A stretch of DNA of 64,000 nt from Verrucomicrobiota bacterium (lineage in GTDB: Bacteria > Verrucomicrobiota > Verrucomicrobiia > Opitutales > Opitutaceae): assembly GCA_023433275.1 (NCBI GenBank), contig JAEZDN010000165.1:1-64000 (forward strand), given 5' to 3'. Positions 53,792 through 62,952 of the stretch are shown in pieces; the stretch's first letter is position 1, and every line of letters begins with the position of its first letter. The notes under the pieces are model-generated. The model saw nothing but the letters and a program-made list of their open reading frames with translations, had not been told where the DNA came from and ran no database searches. Position numbers and translations under genes: made by a program.

Positions 53792-54742
53792 TCAACCGCG
53801 TTTCCGCGTGATGAGTTCCTCGAGCTTCACGATATCGGCCGAAAACTGGCGGATGCCCTCGGCGGTCTTTTCGGTGGCCATGGCGTCCTCGTTCAGTGCG
53901 AAGCGGAAGGCCTTCTCGTCGAGGGTGACCTTTTTGAGGTCGGCGTTCCGGGCCGCCGCTGGATCGAGCCGCCGGGGGAGGGGCTCCTGACTGGCCTGCA
54001 GTTCCGCGAGCAAGGTCGGTGCGATGGTGAGCAGGTCGCACCCGGCGAGTTCGGTGATCTCGCCGCGGTTGCGGAATGACGCGCCCATGACCTCGGTGGC
54101 GTAACCGAATTTCTTGTAGTACGTGTAGATTTGCGTGACGGACTGCACTCCGGGGTCCTCGGCGGGCGCGTAGTCCCGGCCGGTACTCTTCTTGTACCAA
54201 TCGAGGATCCGGCCCACGAAGGGCGAGATGAGCTGAACCCGGGCCTCGGCACAGGCAACCGCCTGGGCAAACGAGAAGAGCAGGGTGAGATTGCAGTTGA
54301 TCTTCTCCTTTTGCAGCAGTTCCGCGGCCTTGATGCCTTCCCACGTGGACGCGAGCTTGATCAGGACCCGCTCGCGCGGGATTCCGGCCTTTTCATAAAG
54401 CGCGATGATTTCCCGGGCCTTCGCCACGGAGCCGTCGCGGTCGAAGGACAGTCGCGCATCGACCTCGGTCGACACGCGGCCGGGAACGATCTTGAGGATT
54501 TCGGCGCCGAAGAGCACCAGCAGGCGATCAATGACATGCTCGAGCGACGCCGCTGCGCCGGCATCCTTCACGGCTTGATCCACGAGGTGAGCATAGCCCG
54601 GCATGCCCGCGGCTTTGAGAATCAGGCTGGGATTCGTCGTGGCATCGCGCGGGGCGAATTGCTTCATGCTGGCGAAGTCGCCGGTATCGGCGACCACGAC
54701 GGTGAACTGTTTGAGTTGGTCGAGCTGGTTGGCGGTACTCAT
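53792..54742 (-). CDS. tal: Transaldolase
   Basis: Pentose-phosphate enzyme moving a dihydroxyacetone unit between sugar phosphates. 316 residues, TalB-like length. The Schiff-base Lys is Lys129 in VLIKLASTWEG; other family segments are DATTNPSLILKA, INCNLTLLFSFAQA and GRILDWYKK. It starts 21 bases after the cca stop on the same strand and may be co-transcribed with it. Confidence 0.95.
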   Translation of the reverse strand: MSTANQLDQLKQFTVVVADTGDFASMKQFAPRDATTNPSLILKAAGMPGYAHLVDQAVKDAGAAASLEHVIDRLLVLFGAEILKIVPGRVSTEVDARLSFDRDGSVAKAREIIALYEKAGIPRERVLIKLASTWEGIKAAELLQKEKINCNLTLLFSFAQAVACAEARVQLISPFVGRILDWYKKSTGRDYAPAEDPGVQSVTQIYTYYKKFGYATEVMGASFRNRGEITELAGCDLLTIAPTLLAELQASQEPLPRRLDPAAARNADLKKVTLDEKAFRFALNEDAMATEKTAEGIRQFSADIVKLEELITRKRG

Positions 54743-54763
54743 GGCGGTGCGTGATGGACCAGC

Positions 54764-56164
54764 TTAAAGCGTGGGGTGTGCCCGTAAATAGTTTTTCAGC
54801 CACTCGATTCCGCCCGCCTCGTCGACGAACGCTCCATCGAGCTGCGATTCGAATGCCGCATCGATGGCGGGCTTGAACTGGGGACTGGGGGAGCGCCCGA
54901 GCGCAATCAGGTGGCGGCCTTGGATGATCGGTCTGGGCGCGGCATGTTCCAGGGCCAGCTTTTGCGCGGCGAGCCGCAGGTAGCCCAGGCGCTTTTCAGT
55001 CTCGGCCGAGACCAAGGGGGGGCGTCCGAGATGGTCGGCCCACATCACGGCCAGCAGGTCGTCGAGGGTGGCGGGCGCGATCTTGCGGGCGAGCCGGCGC
55101 ACCGTGGTTTCGCGGTATTCCGACGGGCCGTCGTGGTGCAACAGGTGGTTCACCACCAAGGGGCGGACGTAGGTGACGATGTCGAGGGGCGCGCCGATGC
55201 GCTGGAGGAATGATTCCGCCAGCGGCCCCCCGGCGGCCTCGTGCTCGGGGCTGGTCCAGCGGAGTTTCCCGCGGCGATCGGCCTGTTTGGTGGTGAGAGC
55301 CTTGCCGAAATCATGAGCCAGCACGGCGAGCGAGAGATGTCGGCGAGTTGCCGCGGTGCCTTCCCGCCAGGTTTCGAGGTTCACCAGCGCGTCGAGGCAG
55401 TGTCCCGTGTGAACGAGGACATCGCCCTCCGGATGCCATTCCGGTTCCTGGGGGAGTCCGTCCAGTGCGGCGATCTCCGGATAATGGCCCAGCCAGCCCG
55501 TTTCCTTAAGCACCCGCAGGCCGAAGGAGGGGCGGGTTGATTTGACGGCCCACTTGTCCCATTCAGCCCAGATCCGCTCCACCGGCAGCTCGGCATGCGT
55601 TTCCTGAATGGCGCGGCAAAGCGCCGCGGTTTCGGGAGCGAGGGAAAACTCGAACCGCGCCGCCAGTTGGAACGCGCGCAACACGCGCAGGGGATCCTCC
55701 ACGAAGGCCGGACTCGTATGGCGAAGGATCCGGCGCTTCAAGTCGTCCGCACCCTGATGGAAATCCAGGATCCGGCCATCGAGCGGGTCGTAGGCGATCG
55801 CGTTGACCGTGAAATCGCGGCGGGCCGCGGCTTCCGCCTCGGTCAACGCGGGGTCGGGCGCGACCTGAAATCCGCGGTGGCCGCTCCCGGTCTTGGATTC
55901 GCGGCGGGGGAGGGAGAAGTCATATTCGGCGCCTTCGATCCGCACCTTGAGCACGCCGAAGCTGCGCCCGACCACATCGGTCGGGCCAAAAGCCGCCAGC
56001 GCGCGCCCCATCGATTCATAATCCAGACCGTAAACCTCGACATCGAAATCCTTCGGCTTGAGGCCCAACAGCCAGTCGCGCACGCATCCGCCGACCAGTC
56101 GCGGCCGACCGCCGGCGGCGCGGACAGCCGAGAGGGCGGCATGCAAGGGGGCGGGGATCTTCAT
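54764..56164 (-). CDS. cca: CCA-adding tRNA nucleotidyltransferase with HD domain
   Basis: Class II nucleotidyltransferase of 466 residues. The active-site motif is LVGGCVRDWLLGLKPKDFDVEV with metal ligands Asp39 and Asp41; ARRDFTVNAIAYDPLDGRILD and the head/neck segment EDPLRVLRAFQLAARF follow. A C-terminal HD domain (HTGHCLDAL, LAHDFGKAL) is kept as in E. coli Cca, suggesting added phosphohydrolase activity. Whether it adds CCA or a poly(A) tail cannot be settled by eye; CCA is more likely. ATG 56164 overlaps the DUF423 stop (ATGA). Confidence 0.88.
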   Translation of the reverse strand: MKIPAPLHAALSAVRAAGGRPRLVGGCVRDWLLGLKPKDFDVEVYGLDYESMGRALAAFGPTDVVGRSFGVLKVRIEGAEYDFSLPRRESKTGSGHRGFQVAPDPALTEAEAAARRDFTVNAIAYDPLDGRILDFHQGADDLKRRILRHTSPAFVEDPLRVLRAFQLAARFEFSLAPETAALCRAIQETHAELPVERIWAEWDKWAVKSTRPSFGLRVLKETGWLGHYPEIAALDGLPQEPEWHPEGDVLVHTGHCLDALVNLETWREGTAATRRHLSLAVLAHDFGKALTTKQADRRGKLRWTSPEHEAAGGPLAESFLQRIGAPLDIVTYVRPLVVNHLLHHDGPSEYRETTVRRLARKIAPATLDDLLAVMWADHLGRPPLVSAETEKRLGYLRLAAQKLALEHAAPRPIIQGRHLIALGRSPSPQFKPAIDAAFESQLDGAFVDEAGGIEWLKNYLRAHPTL

Positions 56165-56544
56165 CCGATTTCGCGACGAAAGGCTGCCCAAGCCGTGGCG
56201 GACCAACCGGCCAGGAGCGCCAAGCCGCCGAGCGGCGTGACCGGCCAAAGCAATTTCACCGGGCCGCCCAAGGCGATCCAGTAGAGAGAGCCAGAAAAAC
56301 CAATGATCCCCGCCACCCAGCACCAACCGGCGCGAGTCGACCACGCGCCCGGCTGACGCGTAACCAACGCCAACAAGGCCACGGCATGGACCAATTGATA
56401 AAGCACGGCCTTTTCCCAATTTCTGGACTGCCCAGCGGCCTCCAACAGTTCCTTAAGTCCATGCGCCCCAAATGCTCCCAGTGCTACTCCAAGAAACCCC
56501 AGCAGGGCCGCGACGATTGCCAGATTTGAGTTTTTTGAATTCAT
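56161..56544 (-). CDS. DUF423 small membrane protein
   Basis: 127 residues with four helices. LGVALGAFGAHGLKELLEA and WEKAVLYQLVHAVALLAL are the DUF423 (YgdD-like) hallmarks. The ATG at 56544 is preferred over a GTG 14 codons upstream because the hydrophobic start follows it directly. Unknown function; coupled to cca. Confidence 0.87.
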   Translation of the reverse strand: MNSKNSNLAIVAALLGFLGVALGAFGAHGLKELLEAAGQSRNWEKAVLYQLVHAVALLALVTRQPGAWSTRAGWCWVAGIIGFSGSLYWIALGGPVKLLWPVTPLGGLALLAGWSATAWAAFRREIG

Positions 56545-56722
56545 CGGGGAGTCGACTGTGCCGACGTTCGCGACGAAAACAAACACCCTTTGAATCGATG
56601 ACGGGATACTTCGTCTCTCCGCCTCGCTCCAATTGCCGGATGATTCGCTTCCGGTCGGAAATGTGAAAGGTTGGGTATTGACAGGGTATGGGCGAGTCCT
56701 TCCCTTTGGCCCCTTTCCGCAA

Positions 56723-57145
56723 ATGAAAACCTATCTGGCCAAGAAAGAGACTGTGCAGCCCAAGTGGTATCTGATCGATGCCGAAGGCAAAGTGCTGGGC
56801 CGTCTCGCCGTTAAAGCCGCCAACATCCTCCGCGGCCGTCACAAGCCCACTTACACGCCCCACGTCGATACCGGTGATTTCGTGATCGTCATCAATGCGG
56901 CCAAGGTCGTCCTGACCGGTAAGAAGGAAGAGCACACCGAATACATGTCGTTCTCCGGCTATGTCGGTGGCGAGCGTTATCGCAAACTCGCTGATGTCCG
57001 CGCCCAAAAGCCCGAGTTCATCATCAAGCAAGCCGTCAAGGGCATGCTCCCGAAGAATCGCCTCGCGGCCAAGATGCTGACGAAGCTCCGCGTTTTCCCT
57101 GGCGCCGCCCACGATCACGAGGCCCAGAACCCCGTTAAGCTTTAA
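56723..57145 (+). CDS. rplM: Ribosomal protein L13
   Basis: Large-subunit protein of 140 residues. WYLIDAEGKVLGRLAVKAANIL, YTPHVDTGDFVIVINAAKV, VKGMLPKNRLAAKML and the final LRVFPGAAHDHEAQNPVKL are all diagnostic. ATG 56723 gives the standard length. Pairs with rpsI seven bases downstream, the usual order. A TTGACA around 56678 could be part of its promoter, but no matching -10 is visible. Confidence 0.97.
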   Translation: MKTYLAKKETVQPKWYLIDAEGKVLGRLAVKAANILRGRHKPTYTPHVDTGDFVIVINAAKVVLTGKKEEHTEYMSFSGYVGGERYRKLADVRAQKPEFIIKQAVKGMLPKNRLAAKMLTKLRVFPGAAHDHEAQNPVKL

Positions 57146-57152
57146 GTAATCC

Positions 57153-57551
57153 ATGAGCGCTGAATCCTCCGTTTTCCTCGGCACCGGCCGCCGCAAGTCC
57201 TCCACCGCCCGCGTGCGCATCGTCGCCGGCTCCGGCAAGACCTCGGTCAACGACCGCAAGTTCGAGACCTACTTCACCCACGAGAACTTCGTGCGCCGCG
57301 CCCTGGCCCCCCTGACGACGGCGGACGCCAAGGACAAGTTCGACGTCTCCGTGAACGTCGCCGGCGGCGGCATCAGCAGCCAGTCGGGCGCCGTCGCCCA
57401 CGGCATCGCGCGCGCCCTCCTGAAGTTCAATCCCGAGCTCCGCGTCACCCTGAAGAAGGCCGGCCACCTCACCCGTGACCCCCGCGAGAAAGAGCGCAAG
57501 AAGCCCGGTCAGCCCGGCGCCCGCAAGCGCTTCCAGTTCTCCAAGCGCTAA
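57153..57551 (+). CDS. rpsI: Ribosomal protein S9
   Basis: Small-subunit protein of 132 residues that reaches the P-site tRNA with its basic C-terminus. GTGRRKSSTARVR, SQSGAVAHGIARAL and the ending PGARKRFQFSKR are typical. A terminator hairpin follows 25 bases after the stop. Confidence 0.97.
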   Translation: MSAESSVFLGTGRRKSSTARVRIVAGSGKTSVNDRKFETYFTHENFVRRALAPLTTADAKDKFDVSVNVAGGGISSQSGAVAHGIARALLKFNPELRVTLKKAGHLTRDPREKERKKPGQPGARKRFQFSKR

Positions 57552-57576
57552 GGCGCATCTGGAAATCCCCTCACCC

Positions 57577-57607
57577 AAGCGGAGCGCCTCGCGGCCTCCG
57601 CTTTTTT
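57577..57607 (+). terminator. Rho-independent terminator of rplM-rpsI
   Basis: Stem AAGCGGAG / CTCCGCTT around an 11-base loop, running into TTTTTT. It separates the ribosomal pair from argC. Confidence 0.85.
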
Positions 57608-57677
57608 ATTGGCTCCCTTCCATACGAAAACTTCTCGATTCCCCGGCGGGAATACATAACGCTCTCCTCTTACTTAC

Positions 57678-58709
57678 ATGAATGTCGGCATTGTCGGCGC
57701 GTCGGGTTACTCCGGCGAAGTTCTGGTCAAGCTCCTCCTCGGCCATCCGCAGGTCAAACTGACGGCGGTCACGTCACGGCAGCACGCCGACAAGCCGGTC
57801 TCCCAGGTGATTCCTGCGCTCCGTGGCACCGCCGCCGACCAGCTTCGATTCAGCAACTCCGACCCGGCCACGACCGCCGCACGCACGGACGTCGACCTGT
57901 GGTTCCTCGCTTTGCCCCACGGCGCCGCGGCCGACTTCGCCAAGGCGTTGGTGCCGGCCGGCCGCAAGGTCATCGATCTAAGCGCCGACTTCCGTATCGC
58001 CGACCTGGCGACGTACGAAAAATATTACGGCGCCCACCACGCGCCCGGCCTCCTGGCGTCAGCCCGCTTCATTTTGCCCGAGTTGACGGACCCGAAGTGG
58101 AAATCCGAGATCAAGCTCGTCGCCGCGCCTGGCTGCTATCCGACCAGCGTCATCGTGCCGCTCGCACCACTGCTGCAGGCCGGCGTGGTCACTCGGGAAC
58201 ACATCGTGGTGAACTCCTTTTCCGGCGTCAGTGGCGCGGGCAAGAAGGCCGAGGAACAATATCTTTATGCCGAGCGAGCCGAAAGCGCGAAGGCGTACGG
58301 TCTCACCAAGCACCGGCACCTCGCGGAGATCGAGGAACAGCTCTCCGCCTTCGCCGGCGGCAAGATCATCCTCCAATTCAATCCGCACCTGGCGCCGATG
58401 CGCCGGGGCATCATCACCACGACGACGGTGCCCGCCGCGAAAGGCGCGACCATCGACTCGCTGTATGCCGCTTGGAAGGCGACGTTTGCCGGGCGGCCCT
58501 TCATTTCCATTCTTCCCTCGGGCGAAACGCCGGACTCGGCGCATGTAACGGGCACCAACCGGCTGGACCTGTCCGCCGCCCACGATCCGCGCACAGGCAA
58601 TTTCGTCATCACCTCCGCGGTGGACAACCTCGTCAAGGGCGCCAGCGGTCAGGCCGTGCAAATCATGAACCTTTGGCTCGGGCTGCCCGAGACGACCGGT
58701 CTGATTTGA
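57678..58709 (+). CDS. argC: N-acetyl-gamma-glutamyl-phosphate reductase
   Basis: NADPH-dependent third step of arginine synthesis. 343 residues. NVGIVGASGYSGEVLVKLL binds NADP; the catalytic Cys is in AAPGCYPTSVI; KHRHLAEIE and FNPHLAPMRRGI are family markers. It begins 70 bases past the rpsI terminator and opens the arginine/polyamine cluster. Confidence 0.96.
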   Translation: MNVGIVGASGYSGEVLVKLLLGHPQVKLTAVTSRQHADKPVSQVIPALRGTAADQLRFSNSDPATTAARTDVDLWFLALPHGAAADFAKALVPAGRKVIDLSADFRIADLATYEKYYGAHHAPGLLASARFILPELTDPKWKSEIKLVAAPGCYPTSVIVPLAPLLQAGVVTREHIVVNSFSGVSGAGKKAEEQYLYAERAESAKAYGLTKHRHLAEIEEQLSAFAGGKIILQFNPHLAPMRRGIITTTTVPAAKGATIDSLYAAWKATFAGRPFISILPSGETPDSAHVTGTNRLDLSAAHDPRTGNFVITSAVDNLVKGASGQAVQIMNLWLGLPETTGLI

Positions 58710-58829
58710 TGCCAGCCGGGCAGCATATTTTATCCCGCACCATGGCCCTTCTCCTGCACCCGGCGCACGGTGTCACCCGTCCCTTCGCATTCGGAAAGAC
58801 CCACGCGCGGCCCGCCTAGTTTTCCCTCA

Positions 58830-60062
58830 ATGACCCTATTGACCGTTACCCCCGACAGCGCCGGCATCACCGACGTCCCCGGTTTCGAATCCGCCGGTGT
58901 AGCCTGCGACCTGCGCGACAAGAACGACCTGAAGCGCCTCGACCTCGCGCTGTTGTTCTCCCTCCGCCCCTGCACGGCCGCCGGCACCTTCACGACCAAC
59001 CAGGTCAAGGCCGCCCCGGTGCTGCTCTGCCAGAAGCATCTGGCCCATGGCGGGCCGTTTCACGGCATCGTTGCAAATTCCGGCAATGCCAATGCGTGCA
59101 CCGGACCGGAAGGACTCAAGGACGCGCAGACCACCGCCGCGCGCATCGCCGCGTCGCTCAACCTGAAGCCCGAGCAGTTTTTCGTCTGCTCCACCGGCCG
59201 CATCGGACAGCCGCTGCCCATGGTCAAGCTGCTGAAGGGCCTCGAGCGCACCGTCACCGACAAGGGCCGCACGGCGGATCACGGCCGGAAGGCCGCGAGT
59301 GCGATCCTCACGTCCGACACCAAGCCCAAGACCGTCACCGTCAGCTTCACCTACGATGGCAAGAAGCACTTCGTCTCCGGCATCGCCAAGGGCGCCGGCA
59401 TGATCCAGCCGAACATGGCCACGATGCTCGCCTTCCTCGCGACGGATTTCTCGGTGCCGCGCAGCTTCCTCCAGAAGACGCTTTCCGAAGCCGTGGCCGG
59501 GACGTTCAACTGCATCACGGTCGACGGCGACATGAGCACCAACGACACCGTCCTCATGCTGGCCAATGGTCATTCCGGCGTCAGCGTGGGTGACAAGAGT
59601 CCCCGTGAACTCCGCGTGCTTTTCGCCGAGGCCGTGTGGAAGGCCTGCGAGGCCCTCGCCGAGAAGATCGTGTCGGACGGCGAAAAAATCACCAAGGTCG
59701 TCGAGGTGAAGGTCCTGGGCGCTGCCTCCTCCGACGACGCCGAGAAGGTGGCTCGCGCCATCGGCAATTCCCTGCTGGTGAAATCCTCCTGGTATGGTGA
59801 AGACCCGAACTGGGGCCGGCTCGCCGACGCCGCCGGCTACGCCAAGGCCAAGCTGGTCGAGGCCAAGCTCGATATCCTTTACAATGACACTCCGGCGATG
59901 ACCGCCGGCAAGCCGCACCCCGAGCTCAAGCCGAAGTGGAAGGAGATCGTGAAGGCACGCCGCTTCACCATCACCCTCAACCTCCACCTGGGGAAGGCCT
60001 CCTTCCGTTTGCTGGCAAGCGACCTGACGGAAGGCTACGTGAACTACAACAAGAGCGAGTGA
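58830..60062 (+). CDS. argJ: Bifunctional glutamate/ornithine N-acetyltransferase
   Basis: Recycles the acetyl group from N-acetylornithine to glutamate (and may also use acetyl-CoA). 410 residues. The precursor self-cleaves between Ala197 and Thr198 in QPNMATMLAF, making Thr the nucleophile; GIVANSGNANACTG and CITVDGDMSTNDT are further family sites. ATG 58830 is chosen over an earlier frame extension. The presence of argJ means the acetyl-cycle route and no need for argE. Confidence 0.96.
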   Translation: MTLLTVTPDSAGITDVPGFESAGVACDLRDKNDLKRLDLALLFSLRPCTAAGTFTTNQVKAAPVLLCQKHLAHGGPFHGIVANSGNANACTGPEGLKDAQTTAARIAASLNLKPEQFFVCSTGRIGQPLPMVKLLKGLERTVTDKGRTADHGRKAASAILTSDTKPKTVTVSFTYDGKKHFVSGIAKGAGMIQPNMATMLAFLATDFSVPRSFLQKTLSEAVAGTFNCITVDGDMSTNDTVLMLANGHSGVSVGDKSPRELRVLFAEAVWKACEALAEKIVSDGEKITKVVEVKVLGAASSDDAEKVARAIGNSLLVKSSWYGEDPNWGRLADAAGYAKAKLVEAKLDILYNDTPAMTAGKPHPELKPKWKEIVKARRFTITLNLHLGKASFRLLASDLTEGYVNYNKSE

Positions 60063-60184
60063 GACGGTCTGATTCGCAGGGCTCCGCTTGCGGCGACCCT
60101 GCCCGCCAGCTCGGCGCGAGCAGGTCAAAATCCGAGGGCCGTTTCCCTATGCTTTGTCGCCGTTTCCTCACTCACTAATCGCTT

Positions 60185-60204
60185 GCCCTCGCCCGGGCGA
60201 GGGC
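60185..60204. other. Perfect 20-bp palindrome upstream of hss
   Basis: GCCCTCGCCCGGGCGAGGGC in the 208-base gap between argJ and hss. There is no T run, so termination is unlikely; it may be a leader hairpin or protein site. The gap also holds CAGGG...CCCTG just after argJ. Confidence 0.45.
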
Positions 60205-60270
60205 TCCACAGTCGCGAATAATTTTCCCACGCCATGCGCGCAGGAAACATACGAAACCCAGTCACAAATC

Positions 60271-61728
60271 ATGCTTAGCTTTCAAAACAAGATCCTGTTC
60301 GTCGGTTACGGCGCCGTGGCCGAGTGCACGCTGCCCATTCTCTTCAAGCACCTGAAGGTGCCGGCGAAGAACGTCACCGTGATGGATTTTGCGGACAAGA
60401 AGGCCAAGCTCGCCGCGTGGGTGAAAAAGGGCGTCCGCCACGTGCGCGACCGCGTGACCCAGGAAAACATGGCGACCCTGCTCGCCAAGCATGTCGGCCC
60501 GGGCGACATCCTCATCGACCTCGCCTGGAACATCGATGCCTGCGAGATTCTCCAGTGGTGCCACGATCACGGCGTGCGGTACATTAACACCTCGACCGAG
60601 CTATGGGATCCGTATTCGCATGGCGCCGGCGCGCACCCGACGCTCAAGACGCTTTACTACCGGCACATGAACCTGCGCCGCATGACGGCGCGCTGGAAGG
60701 AAAAGGGCCCGACCGCCGTCATTGAGCACGGCGCCAACCCCGGCCTCATCTCGCATTTCGTCAAACAGGGTCTCATTGACATCGGCAACCGGCTCATCAA
60801 GGACCGCAAAGCCACGGGCAAGCGCGCCGAGAAGATCTCCGGCTACATCGCCGGCCGCCAGTTCAACCTCCTGGCCCAGGAACTCGGGGTGAAGGTCATC
60901 CATTGCTCCGAACGCGACACGCAGATCACCGACAAGCCCAAGGAGGTCGACGAGTTCGTGAACACCTGGTCGATCGAGGGCTTCCGCGAGGAAGGCACGA
61001 CCACGGCCGAGATGGGCTGGGGCACGCACGAGAAAACGCTCCCGAAAAACGCCTTCACCCACAAGGATGGCCCGAAGAACCAGATCTGCCTCGCGCAGAT
61101 GGGCATGAACACCTGGGTGCGGACCTGGGTCCCGAATTACAACATCCTCGGCATGGTCGTGCGCCACGGTGAAGCCTTCACCATCTCGGACGCGCTGACG
61201 GTGTGGAAGAACGGCAAGGCGGTCTACCGCCCGACCATGCACTATGCCTATTGCCCGTGCGACGAGGCCATCGCCTCGCTGAACGAGATGCGTGGTTACA
61301 ATTACCACCTCGTCGAGAACCAGCGGATCATGAACGACGAGATCACCAAGGGTTCCGACATCCTCGGCGCGCTCCTCATGGGGCACGAATACAACTCGTG
61401 GTGGATCGGATCGGACCTCAGCATCGAGGAATCCCGCCGCTTGGTCCCCCACCAGAATGCCACGACCATGCAGGTCGCCATCTCGGTCGTCGCCGCCACC
61501 ATGTGGATGATCGAGAATCCGCAGGAAGGCGTCCGCGTGCCGGACGAGCTGCCGCACGACTATGTGCTCAAGATCGCCCGTCCTTACCTCGGGAAATGGA
61601 TCTCCAAGGCCCATGACTGGACGCCCTTGATGAACCGCGACACCACCTTCGCGAAGTACAACAAACCCGACCTCGACACCCGCGATCCCTGGCAGTTCAA
61701 GAACTTCCTGGTGACGGATGCGGGCTGA
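60271..61728 (+). CDS. hss: Homospermidine synthase
   Basis: NAD-dependent enzyme that couples two putrescine units (or putrescine and spermidine) to sym-homospermidine. 485 residues. ILFVGYGAVAECTLPILF begins the Rossmann domain; DLAWNIDACEILQWCHDHG, VIEHGANPGLISHFVK and SERDTQITDKPK are family segments. ATG 60271 gives the usual length; upstream in-frame codons are unrelated. It sits inside the arginine gene set and directly before a decarboxylase that can supply putrescine. Confidence 0.92.
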   Translation: MLSFQNKILFVGYGAVAECTLPILFKHLKVPAKNVTVMDFADKKAKLAAWVKKGVRHVRDRVTQENMATLLAKHVGPGDILIDLAWNIDACEILQWCHDHGVRYINTSTELWDPYSHGAGAHPTLKTLYYRHMNLRRMTARWKEKGPTAVIEHGANPGLISHFVKQGLIDIGNRLIKDRKATGKRAEKISGYIAGRQFNLLAQELGVKVIHCSERDTQITDKPKEVDEFVNTWSIEGFREEGTTTAEMGWGTHEKTLPKNAFTHKDGPKNQICLAQMGMNTWVRTWVPNYNILGMVVRHGEAFTISDALTVWKNGKAVYRPTMHYAYCPCDEAIASLNEMRGYNYHLVENQRIMNDEITKGSDILGALLMGHEYNSWWIGSDLSIEESRRLVPHQNATTMQVAISVVAATMWMIENPQEGVRVPDELPHDYVLKIARPYLGKWISKAHDWTPLMNRDTTFAKYNKPDLDTRDPWQFKNFLVTDAG

Positions 61729-61801
61729 GGATGGCCGGACCGGCGCGTGCCGCCGGGCCGAAGTCCGCCGGCCCGCGGCCACCCAGCAAACCTGATTCCC
61801 C

Positions 61802-62941
61802 ATGATCTCGAAAGCCCGGCTCCAGCAGCTTGCCAAGAAACACGGCACGCCGCTCTTCATCATCGACCACGACGCGCTGCGGGCGGCATACCGGCAGTTC
61901 CGCAAGCACCTGCCGCGCATCCAGGTTTATTACGCCGTCAAGGCCAACCCCGATCCGATGATCGTGCGCACCCTCTTCAAGGAGGGCGCCAGCTTCGACG
62001 TGGCCTCGATGCCGGAGTTCAAGATTGTCTACGACAACATCCGCAAGATGCCGGCGAAACAGCGCCAGCAGTGGATCTGGGACAAGATCATCTACGCCAA
62101 CCCGACCAAGCCGACGGACACGCTCGAGCAGCTCAACAAGTACAAGCCGCTCGTCACCTTCGACAACCTCGAGGAAATTCATAAGATCAAGAAGCACGCC
62201 CCCGACGCCGGGCTGTGCCTGCGTCTCAAGGTGCCCAATACCGGCGCGATGGTGGAGCTTTCCTCCAAGTTCGGCGCCCTGCCGGGCGAGGCCGTCGACC
62301 TCATCCTCGAAGCCGATCGGGTCGGCCTCACGGTCGAGGGCATCAGCTTCCACGTGGGCAGCCAGACGACGAACTTCGAGAACTACGTCCAGGCCCTCAA
62401 CCTCACCGCCAACATTTTCCAGGAGGCGAAGGATCGCGGGTACCACAAGATGAACCTCCTCGACATCGGCGGCGGCTTCCCGGCTCCCTACGACTCATCG
62501 GTGCGTCCTTTCCAGGAGCTGGCCAAGGTCATCAACACCGAGCTTGACCGCCTCTTTCCGAAGGAAATTCAGGTTCTGGCCGAGCCGGGCCGCTTCCTCG
62601 CCGCGGTCACCGGGACCAGCGTTTCCTCCATCATTGGCAAGGTCGTGCGCGAGGGAAAGACGAGCTATTACATCAACGATGGGGTGTACCACACCTACTC
62701 GGGCGTGATCTTCGATCACTGCAAGTATCCGGTCCTCTCCTTCAAGAAGGGGCCGACGAGCCTGTGCTCCGTCTTCGGCCCCACCTGCGATGCCCTCGAC
62801 GTCGTTTCGATGGCGGAAAATTTGCCGGACCTCGAGCGGGGCGACCTGGTCTATAGCGTGAACATCGGCGCCTACAGCCATGCTTCCGCGACCTACTTCA
62901 ACGGCTTCCCGCCCGCGAAGGTCGTGCACGAGAACCTCTGA
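61802..62941 (+). CDS. Ornithine decarboxylase-like PLP enzyme (fold III)
   Basis: Alanine-racemase-fold decarboxylase of 379 residues. PLP Lys47 lies in YYAVKANPDP; LDIGGGFP and EPGRF bind the phosphate; Cys329 in FGPTCDALD is the product-release Cys of ornithine decarboxylases. The length is that of ODC or lysine/ornithine decarboxylase rather than diaminopimelate or arginine decarboxylase. With homospermidine synthase upstream, ornithine to putrescine is the likely reaction. It ends 11 bases before argB. Confidence 0.88.
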   Translation: MISKARLQQLAKKHGTPLFIIDHDALRAAYRQFRKHLPRIQVYYAVKANPDPMIVRTLFKEGASFDVASMPEFKIVYDNIRKMPAKQRQQWIWDKIIYANPTKPTDTLEQLNKYKPLVTFDNLEEIHKIKKHAPDAGLCLRLKVPNTGAMVELSSKFGALPGEAVDLILEADRVGLTVEGISFHVGSQTTNFENYVQALNLTANIFQEAKDRGYHKMNLLDIGGGFPAPYDSSVRPFQELAKVINTELDRLFPKEIQVLAEPGRFLAAVTGTSVSSIIGKVVREGKTSYYINDGVYHTYSGVIFDHCKYPVLSFKKGPTSLCSVFGPTCDALDVVSMAENLPDLERGDLVYSVNIGAYSHASATYFNGFPPAKVVHENL

Positions 62942-62952
62942 ATTACTCCGTC

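Noticed and set aside
60185..60204. The 20-bp palindrome as terminator of argJ
   Set aside because: No T run follows on either strand and the next genes belong to the same pathway, so it is listed only as a palindrome.
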